Origin: UBA10161 sp964581105
GTDB taxonomy: Archaea > Micrarchaeota > Micrarchaeia > Anstonellales > Anstonellaceae
Length of the DNA: 64,000 bases
Reading direction: 5' to 3'
Assembly (NCBI GenBank): GCA_964581105.1
Contig: CAZOMB010000001.1
Span: 88,237 to 152,236, forward strand
Every line of letters starts with the position of its first letter. Position 1 is the stretch's first letter. Below the pieces are notes generated by a model, which was not told the origin of the DNA, did not search any database, and was given only the letters and a program-made list of their open reading frames with translations. Positions 23,020-30,379 of this stretch are shown piece by piece. Position numbers and translations under genes: made by a program.

Positions 23020-24189
23020 ATGTCAAATGCATGGCTTGCAATCATCTGCTCTCTTCTGCTTTTTGCATACGGCTGCCCGCAGAAAACTGGGCCTGTTGTT
23101 GTGCAGGAGCCTGTTGTCACTGAGCAGGAGCCTGAAGAACCAGAAGAAGCACAGTTGTGTGGCACTGGCAATATCCTGCAAAAGGATGAGTGCTTTTTTG
23201 AGCTTGCAAAAAGCAACTCAAACCCTGAAACTTGCAAGAACATATATTCTCTTGGCACCCTTGATTCATGCTATGCCTTTTTTGCAGACTCTGACCTTGA
23301 GGTTTGCAAGAAAATCACTGACTCTGAAATGAAAGCATCATGTCTTACTGAAAATGCAAAAAATGAGGAATCAGAAGATATTTGCAAGCTCATTGAAGAC
23401 ATAGCGGCCAGGGAAAACTGCTTAAAAGAGGTTTTGCCCCCTTGCATGCTGATTGCAGATGTTGAAGAAAGGCAGCTTTGCCTTGCATATGAGAACAATG
23501 ATTATTCGCTCTGCAAGACAGACTGGTGCCTTTTCGAGTATGCGCAAAACATGTCTGAAGAAGATGCCTGTGAAATGATAGCAACGCAGTCTGAAAGGTT
23601 TGCCTGTACAGCAGTTTCAAGAAAAGATGTTTCTGCATGCTTTGATGCATCGCTTTCCCCAATACAGGATGCTTGCATTGAAATTGCATCAAAAGAGCTT
23701 GACAAGCCTGAGGGCTGCGACCTTGCAACAAACGGGAGCGACTACAAGAACAGCTGCTATCTTTATTTTGCAGTTGAAAACCTTGACACTAGCTTTTGCA
23801 AAAAGGCAGCCCCAGAAGAAGAGAGGGACCAGTGCTATTCTGACTACTCAATAAGGACTGCGACTGTTGATGCATGTCCAGATATAATTGAGTCATTGAA
23901 CAGGATTGGATGCTACTACCAGTCAGCATTGCAAAACAGGATGCCGTCCCTTTGCAACCCGCTTGAAAACTCTGCCCAAAGGACAGACTGCTACTCAAAG
24001 GGGACATTCTCAAAAGAAGGGCCTGCGCCGATTGACTGTGCATTTGTTGAAAGCGAGGTTTGGAGGGACAAGTGCTATTACCAGGCAGCAGTGAAAAACC
24101 AGGAAAGCAGCCTGTGCGCATTCATAACTCCTGGCCATGACAAGGATGCCTGCGAATCACTTTTTGGAGGACCTGCAACAACGCACTGA
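23020..24189 (+). CDS. Cys-rich repeat lipoprotein
   Basis: 389 aa. The N-terminus MSNAWLAIICSLLLFAYGC ends in a lipobox-like LFAYGC, so the mature protein is probably lipid-anchored outside the membrane. After an acidic Pro/Glu linker come about a dozen degenerate repeats of 20-35 residues built on C...I/A...C spacing (ETCKNIYSLGTLDSCYAFFA, EVCKKITDSEMKASC, DACPDIIESLNRIGCYYQSA). They suggest a helical, disulfide-stapled repeat surface protein. The start at 23020 is chosen because the longer frame lies in the tRNA promoter. No known function. CorA follows after 14 bp. Confidence 0.75.
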   Translation: MSNAWLAIICSLLLFAYGCPQKTGPVVVQEPVVTEQEPEEPEEAQLCGTGNILQKDECFFELAKSNSNPETCKNIYSLGTLDSCYAFFADSDLEVCKKITDSEMKASCLTENAKNEESEDICKLIEDIAARENCLKEVLPPCMLIADVEERQLCLAYENNDYSLCKTDWCLFEYAQNMSEEDACEMIATQSERFACTAVSRKDVSACFDASLSPIQDACIEIASKELDKPEGCDLATNGSDYKNSCYLYFAVENLDTSFCKKAAPEEERDQCYSDYSIRTATVDACPDIIESLNRIGCYYQSALQNRMPSLCNPLENSAQRTDCYSKGTFSKEGPAPIDCAFVESEVWRDKCYYQAAVKNQESSLCAFITPGHDKDACESLFGGPATTH

Positions 24190-24203
24190 AGGGATGTGAG
24201 TAA

Positions 24204-25151
24204 ATGATTGATATATACTATGAGGAAAAAGGCAAGGTCAAGTCAGCCAAGGCAGGCTCTTTGAAAAGCCTGAAGGGCAAAAAGATGTGGCTGGACATAA
24301 CAGGCATGACTGAAAAGGAGAACAAACTGATACAGGAAATATTTGAATTGCACGCCCTGACAGCAGAGGACCTTTTTGACACAAACAACAGCAGGATAAA
24401 GCTTGAAGAGTTCCCAGAATACCTGTTTTGCGTTTTTTATGGAATCCAAAAGGAAAAGACAATAAAACTGAATGAGATTGATTTCATAATAGGCAAGAAT
24501 TTCCTCATTACAAACCATAAAAAGGCAGTTGATTCGTTTGAAACACTGAAAAAAAAGACTGAAAAGCTCGACATGCTGTTCTCAAAAGGTCTTGATTTTG
24601 TATTCCACAAGCTTCTTGACCTGGAAATAGACAATTATTACCCGATTTTGGAGATGATTGACGACCAGATTGAGGCAATTGAGGATGAAGTGACAAAAAA
24701 GGTCAGGCCCGGCTCATTGAGCAGGATACTCAGCCTGAAAAGGAAAATCATATCAATAAAGCGGGTTGTCATTCCGCAGAGGGAAAAGATTTCTATGCTG
24801 ACAAAGGGAGACAGGAAGTTCATATCAAAAAAATCTGTCCCCTATTTCAGGGACATTTATGACCATTCGATAAGGGTTGCTGATACTGTTGACAATTACA
24901 GGGAGGCTGTTGGCAGCACATTTGACGCCTATATGTCTGCTGTTTCAAATAACATGAATGAAGTCATGAAAATATTGAGCATAATTGCAACAATCGCCCT
25001 GCCGCTTGTTGTGGTTTCAGGCATATATGGAACAAACTTTGACGTTCTGCCAGGAAAGGACCACCCATATGGGTTTTGGATTATGATAGGGTCAATGCTT
25101 GCGCTGGCTGGCTACATGGTTCATATTTCCAGGAAAAAAGGCTGGTTCTAA
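24204..25151 (+). CDS. corA: CorA-like divalent cation transporter
   Basis: 315 aa with the CorA layout: an alpha/beta cytoplasmic N-terminal domain (to about 160), a long helical stalk (DDQIEAIEDEVTKKVRPGSL, SLKRKIISIKRVVIPQREK), and two C-terminal membrane helices (ILSIIATIALPLVVVSGIYG and FWIMIGSMLALAGYMV). The pore motif, usually YGMNF, reads YGTNFD. Met is replaced by Thr while the essential Gly and Asn remain, so selectivity may differ. Probably a pentameric Mg2+ (or Co2+/Zn2+) channel. Its stop overlaps the convergent uS2 gene by 4 bp. Confidence 0.93.
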   Translation: MIDIYYEEKGKVKSAKAGSLKSLKGKKMWLDITGMTEKENKLIQEIFELHALTAEDLFDTNNSRIKLEEFPEYLFCVFYGIQKEKTIKLNEIDFIIGKNFLITNHKKAVDSFETLKKKTEKLDMLFSKGLDFVFHKLLDLEIDNYYPILEMIDDQIEAIEDEVTKKVRPGSLSRILSLKRKIISIKRVVIPQREKISMLTKGDRKFISKKSVPYFRDIYDHSIRVADTVDNYREAVGSTFDAYMSAVSNNMNEVMKILSIIATIALPLVVVSGIYGTNFDVLPGKDHPYGFWIMIGSMLALAGYMVHISRKKGWF

Positions 25152-25987
25152 CTCTTGCTTTGCTTTTCAGGCTTGCTCTCTTTTCCTGCTTGGGGAGGTT
25201 TTTCTTCCCCTTCATCAGAAAGCTTCACATCTTTCTTTTCTGGCTTTTGCTCCGGCTTTTTAACTTCTGGCTTTGGCTGCCCTTGTGTTTTCTCAGGAGG
25301 CTTTTGCTCTGGTTTTTTTTCAGCTGGCTTTGCTGCCACTGGCTTTTGTTCTGACTTTTTTCCAGCTGGTTTCTCAGTTTCGTCTTCTGGCTCCTGCTCT
25401 TCCTCAAATTGCGGAAGGGTGGCAGTGAACTCGTCATATGAGGAAATCCTGTTCCTTCCCATCATGTATTCCCTTGCCAAAAGATAGAATATGAGCGCAA
25501 GAGAGCGCCTGCCCTTGTTGTTGCAAGGCACAGCAAGGTCTATGAACATTGTTATGTTGTCAGTGTCGCAAAGGCCTATTGTGGATATTCCCATTTTTCC
25601 TGCTTCAACTACTGCCTGCCTTTCTCCTTTTGGGTCGCATACAAGAAGAAGTTTTGGCTCTTTGAAGTCATCCCTGTGGACATTTGTCAGTATTCCAGGG
25701 ATAAACCTGCCATAATATGCATTTATTCCAGTCAGCTTGGAAAAGGTTGACGCAGCATTGCCTGAATATGTCCTTGATGCCACTACCAGTATTTCAGATG
25801 ACTCGTATTTTGCGAGGATTTTTCCTGCAAGCCTTATTCTTTCGTCTATTTTCCTCAGGTCAAGGACATAAAGACCGTCATTTCTCCTCCTGTAAATAAA
25901 GGGGTCCATGTCAATTACCTTGAGCCTTGTGCCGATGTGTATTCCTGCCTCAAGGTATGTTTCCTGCTTTATCAGAAAGTTTTCCAT
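25148..25987 (-). CDS. rps2: Ribosomal protein uS2 with Lys/Pro/Glu-rich C-terminal tail
   Basis: 279 aa. Residues 1-190 are a standard archaeal uS2 (YLEAGIHIGTRLKVIDMDPF, IYRRRNDGLYVLDLRKIDER, VPCNNKGRRSLALIFYLLAR). The last 85 residues are a low-complexity Lys/Pro/Glu/Gln tail (KKPEQKPPEKTQG type) not needed by the fold. The start at 25987 is preceded by AAGGTGAAAAC; the upstream in-frame stretch is non-homologous. Similar tails occur on several other ribosomal proteins here. Confidence 0.96.
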   Translation of the reverse strand: MENFLIKQETYLEAGIHIGTRLKVIDMDPFIYRRRNDGLYVLDLRKIDERIRLAGKILAKYESSEILVVASRTYSGNAASTFSKLTGINAYYGRFIPGILTNVHRDDFKEPKLLLVCDPKGERQAVVEAGKMGISTIGLCDTDNITMFIDLAVPCNNKGRRSLALIFYLLAREYMMGRNRISSYDEFTATLPQFEEEQEPEDETEKPAGKKSEQKPVAAKPAEKKPEQKPPEKTQGQPKPEVKKPEQKPEKKDVKLSDEGEEKPPQAGKESKPEKQSKS

Positions 25988-26057
25988 GTTTTCACCTTTT
26001 GGATTCCCGCATGCCCTTGTTGATGGCAACTCTCGGAACAATCCTATTACAATAAAA

Positions 26058-26231
26058 TGGGACCATCGAGATTTGAATTCTCGGGCTCGCGTTGCTCGCC
26101 CGTTTAGAGCCTTTCGGCTCCAAATCTGCCCAAGCCCTTAAGGCTTGAGCATTTCGCGCCCATTCAGCGCAGAGCCACTCGAATCGCCGACACCCCAAGC
26201 CGGAAGGATAGCCAGGTTACCCCATGGCCCC
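26058..26231 (-). tRNA. tRNA-Pro(GGG) with about 100-nt intron at the T-stem/T-loop junction
   Basis: Acceptor GGGGCCA/TGGTCCC and anticodon stem CCGGC/GTCGG with loop TTGGGGT (anticodon GGG). The T-stem 5' strand TCGAG (26182-26178) and its partner CTCGA (26070-26066) are separated by about 100 nt (26078-26177). Removing these gives TCGAG-TTCAAAT-CTCGA, a perfect T-arm. The insertion lies at 53/54 and has strong internal hairpins (GGCTC/GAGCC at its ends, CAAGCC/GGCTTG, GAGCC-GAAA-GGCTC) but not the core sequence of the other T-loop introns. Discriminator A, no encoded CCA. Confidence 0.85.
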
Positions 26232-26278
26232 ATCAGTATGGTGGGGACAGCAGTGGCAACAGCCACTCAATGGCCCCA
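26224..26278 (-). repeat. Upstream copy of the tRNA-Pro 5' end plus hairpin
   Basis: TGGGGCCAT, which spans the tRNA 5' end (26232-26224), is repeated at 26278-26270. The leader between copies folds (AGTGGC/GCCACT, 26251-26266; GGGG of the copy may pair with the CCCC downstream). The nearest TATA-like TTAAAAAG is at about 26316-26323, which would place the transcript start just before the copy, as for tRNA-Ser(TGA). The rest of the 26232-26332 gap shows nothing else. Confidence 0.4.
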
Positions 26279-26332
26279 GTCTTTTTTTCAGCGTGGCTAT
26301 GTTCAGCAATGAAAGCTTTTTAAGAGAAATGC

Positions 26333-27265
26333 CTAAGCTGCCCTTTTGAAAGTGTTTAAGGGAACAGACTTGCGCGAGGCTTTTTTCTGCAAATCTGAAA
26401 CTTTTGTGTGCTCTTTCTGCAGCATCTCAAGCAGCTTCAGCTTTTCCTTGTCTTGCAGCTGCTGCATCCCGATTCCGCGGGAAACACAGTTTGCGTATTT
26501 TTTTATCATTGCCTGCACTCGCGGAATTTCACCTGCCACTACTGCATAGCTTTTGGTCTGGTCAACCACTGTGAAGGAGATTATCCTGCCTGATGGGTCA
26601 ATAATGAGGAGCGGAAGTTTTCTTGTGTACATCTTGTTGCTCCCCTTTGCCCTGACAACTGAACTTTTCGAGTAAGCCAAGAGCCTTTTCATTAGCTCAG
26701 GAGAATAGAACGCATCAAAATCATATTTCAAGGAGTCCATGCTCTGCACCTTGACAGTGCTGCCAGAGATTTGTATTTCATCTAAGCCAGAGCTTTCCAT
26801 TATTTTTCTCTCAACATGGCGGGCACTGTCTTTTCCCCCAAGTATCTTGCTCAGCTCAGATATCGCAGGTTCTGAGCCTGAATTGGTCAGTATTTGGTAA
26901 TTGTTCTTGAATATTTTGCCGTCAGGCTGAAGGACAAGTGAAACCTTGACGCTGCTGCCATGCTCTTTATTGAATCTTTTCAGGTCTTCTGAAACCTCTT
27001 CATAGGGCACCGGGTTCTGCTTCACATAGTAGCTCGGAATGTCACCGCTTTCAACCCTGCCTTTAAGTTCACCTACTTTCTTCTTAAGCTCCTGCTTATC
27101 CTCAGGGGTGGCATAGCTTTCTTCTGTTGACTCTGTTTTCCCTCTTGTTTTGAATTCGCTCTCAACTTCCTTGTTTGTTTGGTCTCTGTTGAAAAAAATC
27201 GAGTAAATACCTCCGAAGAAAACGGACACAGCAACTACTATAAGCGCATATGGCTTCCATTTCAT
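26333..27265 (-). CDS. Membrane-anchored protein of unknown function
   Basis: 310 aa from the ATG at 27265. One N-terminal helix (YALIVVAVSVFFGGIYSIFF) is followed by a charged linker and a probably extracytoplasmic alpha/beta domain (residues 70-310: VKVSLVLQPDGKIFKNNYQI, LPLLIIDPSGRIISFTVV). The C-terminus is basic and helical. No family recognised. The frame stays open upstream for another 32 codons without ATG, GTG or TTG, encoding a hydrophilic Gly/Tyr/Lys-rich stretch, so the true N-terminus may be longer. Divergent from no gene; downstream of rpoN on the same strand. Confidence 0.55.
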   Translation of the reverse strand: MKWKPYALIVVAVSVFFGGIYSIFFNRDQTNKEVESEFKTRGKTESTEESYATPEDKQELKKKVGELKGRVESGDIPSYYVKQNPVPYEEVSEDLKRFNKEHGSSVKVSLVLQPDGKIFKNNYQILTNSGSEPAISELSKILGGKDSARHVERKIMESSGLDEIQISGSTVKVQSMDSLKYDFDAFYSPELMKRLLAYSKSSVVRAKGSNKMYTRKLPLLIIDPSGRIISFTVVDQTKSYAVVAGEIPRVQAMIKKYANCVSRGIGMQQLQDKEKLKLLEMLQKEHTKVSDLQKKASRKSVPLNTFKRAA

Positions 27266-27398
27266 AGGGCTGTTTTTATCTTTTTCAGGACTGCGTGATT
27301 TGTAATCCTTCCCATAAGGACCATCTTGATACTTGGAGTTGCCAGACGTATAACCACTTCTTATCTATTAGCAGTAAGAGGAAATAAAAAGCAGTTGG

Positions 27399-27596
27399 CT
27401 ATTTTTTCCTGTATTTCGAGATTTTGTCCATTACTTCCACGTGTGAGAGAAACATTCTCCTGCAGCAGTAGCGGTCAATTCCCATTTTTTCAAGTATTTG
27501 CGCAGGGTTTTTTCCTGCCTTTACCTGCATTGCATATTCCTCATAAAGATTGCCTATCACTGCGCCGCATGTAAAGCACCTGATTGGAAAATACAT
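27399..27596 (-). CDS. rpoN: DNA-directed RNA polymerase subunit N (Rpb10)
   Basis: 65 aa, standard length. Zinc ligands are C7 and C10 (CFTCG) and the pair C44-C45 (DRYCCRRMF). It holds the D/L platform of archaeal RNA polymerase. It follows uS9, the typical archaeal rpl13-rps9-rpoN order. GGTGC precedes the ATG. Confidence 0.98.
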   Translation of the reverse strand: MYFPIRCFTCGAVIGNLYEEYAMQVKAGKNPAQILEKMGIDRYCCRRMFLSHVEVMDKISKYRKK

Positions 27597-27626
27597 AAAT
27601 GCACCTCTTCTCTAGTTTTCCGTTAA

Positions 27627-27652
27627 CGCTTTTAGGCAACCCAAAAAGGGTT
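27627..27652 (-). repeat. Copy of the tRNA-intron core motif after uS9
   Basis: Directly after (and overlapping) the uS9 stop codon the minus strand reads AACCCTTTTTGGGTTGCC followed by TAAAAGCG. This is close to the ACCTTTTTTGGGNTGCC-TAAAAAGC part of the T-loop insertions. AACCC/GGGTT forms a 5-bp hairpin with a T5 loop (27638-27652). There is no tRNA here. It may act as a terminator or be a stray copy of the element. Confidence 0.4.
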
Positions 27653-28088
27653 ATCTATAAGATTTCTGGAACCTTGCGCGTGCTTTTGGCCCTTTGTATT
27701 TTTTGGGCTCAACACGCCTTGAGTCTTCTGCAATCATGAACCTGTCATATTCAAGTATCTTTTTCTTTAAATTGTCATCCTTTGAAAAGCCAACCAATGC
27801 CCTGGCAATTGCAACCCTTGCTGCCTGTGCCTGGCCCATCTGGCCGCCGCCAATTACATTGACTGAAATATTTACCTGTGATGCTATTTGCGGGGCCAAA
27901 TGAAGGGGCTCTGATACAATGTCCCTTACATATTTGTTGTCAATTGCCCCTAATCTCACGCTGTTTATCCTTATTATCCCCTTTCCTTTTGAAACTGAGG
28001 CCCTTGCAATGCTCTGTTTTCTTTTTCCCCTGTAAATATTGGGGGAAATGAGCTTCTTTTTCTTTGCTTTTCCCTTCTTTTTTGCCAT
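27651..28088 (-). CDS. rps9: Ribosomal protein uS9
   Basis: 145 aa from the ATG at 28088. Motifs: GKRKQSIARASVSKGKGIIR, IGGGQMGQAQAARVAIARAL, and the C-terminal ARARFQKSYR, whose last Arg contacts the P-site tRNA anticodon stem. The frame is open further upstream, but that part overlaps uL13 and shows no homology. A Lys-rich N-terminal extension (AKKKGKAKKKKL) is present. Confidence 0.97.
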   Translation of the reverse strand: MAKKKGKAKKKKLISPNIYRGKRKQSIARASVSKGKGIIRINSVRLGAIDNKYVRDIVSEPLHLAPQIASQVNISVNVIGGGQMGQAQAARVAIARALVGFSKDDNLKKKILEYDRFMIAEDSRRVEPKKYKGPKARARFQKSYR

Positions 28089-28096
28089 AAATGCAC

Positions 28097-28513
28097 CTAT
28101 TCTGCCTTGTGGCCAAGCTGGTTGCAAAGCTCTTTTATTGTGAACATGCCATGCTTTGCCTCTGAGCTTGCCTCTGGAATTTTCTTTGGCTTTCCCTCTT
28201 TTGCCTGCCCTGCTGATACCCTGAGCCTTTTGTATGCGTCGCGACCCCTCTGGCTTTTGTATGGGAGCATGCCGCGAACCATTTTCCTGAGGAAAAGGTG
28301 CGGGAGCCTTGGCCATTTTGGCGAGTGCTCAGGGTTTTGCTTATCTGTTTGCAGCCTCCTTTTAAGGTACTTTTGCTTTGCAGCAGTGAGCTTTCCGAGC
28401 ATAACTGCCTTTTCTGCATTGACTATTTCAACTTTTTGGCCTGCAAGCAGGAGCTTTGCAACCCTTGCGCTAAGCCTTCCTGCAACAGCCCTGTCTGCGT
28501 CAATAAGAACCAT
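28097..28513 (-). CDS. rpl13: Ribosomal protein uL13
   Basis: 138 aa, normal archaeal size. Motifs: IDADRAVAGRLSARVAKLLL, VNAEKAVMLGK, LRKMVRGMLPYKSQRGRDAY. Assembles early on 23S rRNA. Between eL18 and uS9 with gaps of 8-9 bp, so in the same operon. Confidence 0.97.
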   Translation of the reverse strand: MVLIDADRAVAGRLSARVAKLLLAGQKVEIVNAEKAVMLGKLTAAKQKYLKRRLQTDKQNPEHSPKWPRLPHLFLRKMVRGMLPYKSQRGRDAYKRLRVSAGQAKEGKPKKIPEASSEAKHGMFTIKELCNQLGHKAE

Positions 28514-28522
28514 AGTTCCACC

Positions 28523-28876
28523 TTATTTTATTATCACGAAATCCTTGCCTGTCGGGCTCTTTTTTGCAGCCTCAACAATTGAAATCGCCTTCCCGCCTGC
28601 AGACTCAACCATCTTTTTTGCTGATTCTGAAAACGAAAGAGCTGCAATTGTAATCTTTTCCTTAAGCAAGCCTGCCCCAAGGACCTTGTCAGGCACAACA
28701 ATGGTTGAGCCGGCTTTTGCATATTTGGCAATCCTGCTCAGGTTTACCCCTGGCTTTTTCCTGGCAGATGAACAAACAAGCTCAATTACCCTTTTCCAGA
28801 AGGGCGCTTTTCTTGCCTGGGCTGGCATACTTGCAAGGACTTTGATTGCTTTTGGAGAATATTTTTTCTTTGCCAT
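28523..28876 (-). CDS. rpl18e: Ribosomal protein eL18
   Basis: 117 aa. Motifs: FWKRVIELVCSSARKKPGVN, IVVPDKVLGAGLLKEKITIA, SAKKMVESAGGKAISI. Archaeal/eukaryotic homolog of uL15-type proteins. It is the first gene after tRNA-Leu(GAG) and starts the rpl18e-rpl13-rps9-rpoN operon. Confidence 0.96.
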   Translation of the reverse strand: MAKKKYSPKAIKVLASMPAQARKAPFWKRVIELVCSSARKKPGVNLSRIAKYAKAGSTIVVPDKVLGAGLLKEKITIAALSFSESAKKMVESAGGKAISIVEAAKKSPTGKDFVIIK

Positions 28877-28898
28877 TTTCTACACCTTGTTAGGAAAA

Positions 28899-29031
28899 TG
28901 TGGGGGAAGGGATTTTTAGGCAACGATTTTTGGTGGAGCTTTTTAGGCACCCAAAAAAGGTCCGAACCCTCGAAGCCCTAAGGCACCAACCCCTCAAGCT
29001 GGCGCATTTGACCTAGCTCTGCCACCCCCAC
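28899..29031 (-). tRNA. tRNA-Leu(GAG) with T-loop insertion
   Basis: Acceptor GTGGGGG/CCCCCAC; D-arm GCAGAGCTAGGTCAAATGC; anticodon stem CCAGC/GTTGG with loop TTGAGGG (anticodon GAG); long variable arm; T-stem GAGGG/CCCTT; discriminator A. After TTC of the T-loop comes an insertion of about 48 nt (about 28916-28963) reading GGACCTTTTTTGGG, then TGCCTAAAAAGCTCCACC, with arms TTTTTGG/CCAAAAA. It belongs to the same family as those in tRNA-Thr, -Ala, -Ser(GGA) and -Leu(TAG). The splice point is not exactly placed. TATA AAATAAATA at about 29055-29063. Confidence 0.88.
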
Positions 29032-29063
29032 GCATCCGCATGAATTATTCATCAACCCCATAT

Positions 29064-29639
29064 TTATTTCTTGATTTCTGACAGCTGCTTTTCAAGCTCA
29101 TTGCACCTTTCAATCACTATGTCTGCTGCGTGAGAAAGGAACTTTTTTGGCTCAAGCTGCATGAATGACTCGACTTTGAACTTGAATTCGTTTGGCTTGA
29201 GAATTTCATAGGAAATAAGGCCTGGCTGGAATTTTGCATGCTTTCTTCCAATCCCCATTCTTGCCTTTGCCTCAAGCCTGACATTCTGGCCTTCAAGAAG
29301 CTTGAGAAGTGGAATGTCTGCAAGGGCAGACTTTATCTTTGAGTCATTGCTCTTGAGCTGCTTTGAGTATATTGTTCCTGGGCCTTGCGCATCAAGAGTG
29401 AATGCTATCTCATCTGATTGCCTTGCTGAGTCTGAAGCCAAAGGAATCTGGCCAAGCCTGTGTGCCAGGTACTCGTCAAACATTGAGGAGCTGTTCTCAT
29501 AAAAGGTCACATTGTCAATTGCAAATACAGGGACCTTGCCTATGCCATACCTTCTTATCAAATTGGCAAACGCAGCAGGGGCCCCTTTGAGCCTGAACTC
29601 GAGCCTGTTTTTCTTTTCAAGAGACATTTCAATATCCAT
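29064..29639 (-). CDS. rpoD: DNA-directed RNA polymerase subunit D (Rpb3/alpha-like)
   Basis: 191 aa. Alpha-N-terminal-like assembly subunit: EFRLKGAPAAFANLIRRYGI, VTFYENSSSMFDEYLAHRLG and IPL, and the C-terminal helix. It lacks the Cys-rich ferredoxin-like insert that some archaeal RpoD subunits carry, so no Fe-S cluster is expected. The start at 29639 follows AGGTGG; the GTG nine bases upstream is part of that site. In the alpha-type operon after uS11. Confidence 0.96.
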   Translation of the reverse strand: MDIEMSLEKKNRLEFRLKGAPAAFANLIRRYGIGKVPVFAIDNVTFYENSSSMFDEYLAHRLGQIPLASDSARQSDEIAFTLDAQGPGTIYSKQLKSNDSKIKSALADIPLLKLLEGQNVRLEAKARMGIGRKHAKFQPGLISYEILKPNEFKFKVESFMQLEPKKFLSHAADIVIERCNELEKQLSEIKK

Positions 29640-29660
29640 AAAAACCACCTGGCAGGTTCT

Positions 29661-30371
29661 TCAGACCCGCCTGCCTCTCCTTCCGCCTGCCTTTTTGGTT
29701 GTGTCAGTCGGAATTGGCGTAACATCCTCAATTTTTCCTATCCTAAGCCCAAGCCTTGCAAGAGAGCGGACAACTGCCTGTGCTCCTGAGCCAGGGCTCT
29801 TTGCCCCATTGCCCCCAGGTGCGCGTATCCTTATGTGCAATCCGGTTATTCCCCTGTTCTTTGCCTCGTTTGCTACTTTTGCTGCTGCTTGCATTGCTGC
29901 GTATGGCTTTCCTTCTTCCCTGTCAGCCTTTACAATCATTCCACCTGATGCTTTTGCAATTGTTTCTGCCCCTGACATGTCTGTTACTGTGATTATTGTG
30001 TCATTTTTTGATGAGAACACATGGCACACTGCCCACTTGTATTCGCGCTTAAATCTCCTGGGTGGAACTGCGGTGGTTGCAGCTGGCTTTGTTGCTGCTG
30101 GTTTTTGTTCCACTTTCTGTGCTGGAGGTTTTTGCCCTGGTTTTGCTGCTGGTTTTTTCTCATCTGGCTTTTGCTCCTTTTTTTGCTCTGGTTTTGGTTC
30201 TGGCTTTGTTGCCACTGGCTTTGGTAATGGTTTTTTCTCTGACTTTTGCTCTGGCTTAGAGTGTTCCTTTTTTTCAGCTGGCTTTTGGTGCTCCTTTTTT
30301 GGCTCTGGCTTTGGCTCATGCTTTGGCTTTTTCTCATCTTTTTTCTTTTCAATTGGTTTTTCTGCCACCAT
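29661..30371 (-). CDS. rps11: Ribosomal protein uS11 with about 100-residue Lys/Pro/Ala N-terminal extension
   Basis: The core (about the last 130 residues: REYKWAVCHVFSSKNDTIIT, TDMSGAETIAKASGG, LHIRIRAPGGNGAKSPGSGA, TPIPTDTTKKAGGRRGRR) is a complete uS11 of the 30S platform. It is preceded by about 100 residues made almost only of Lys, Pro, Glu, Ala and Gln (KPEPKPEQKKEQKP type). The ATG at 30371 has GGTGATT just upstream; an ATG at 30380 overlapping the uS4 stop is also possible. The extension is in frame and free of stops, so it seems real. Known uS11 proteins lack it. Confidence 0.94.
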   Translation of the reverse strand: MVAEKPIEKKKDEKKPKHEPKPEPKKEHQKPAEKKEHSKPEQKSEKKPLPKPVATKPEPKPEQKKEQKPDEKKPAAKPGQKPPAQKVEQKPAATKPAATTAVPPRRFKREYKWAVCHVFSSKNDTIITVTDMSGAETIAKASGGMIVKADREEGKPYAAMQAAAKVANEAKNRGITGLHIRIRAPGGNGAKSPGSGAQAVVRSLARLGLRIGKIEDVTPIPTDTTKKAGGRRGRRV

Positions 30372-30379
30372 AATCACCA

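Noticed and set aside
28089..28316. N-terminal extension of uS9 up to 28316
   Set aside because: The added part reads uL13 in another frame and resembles no uS9; the ATG at 28088 gives the standard protein.
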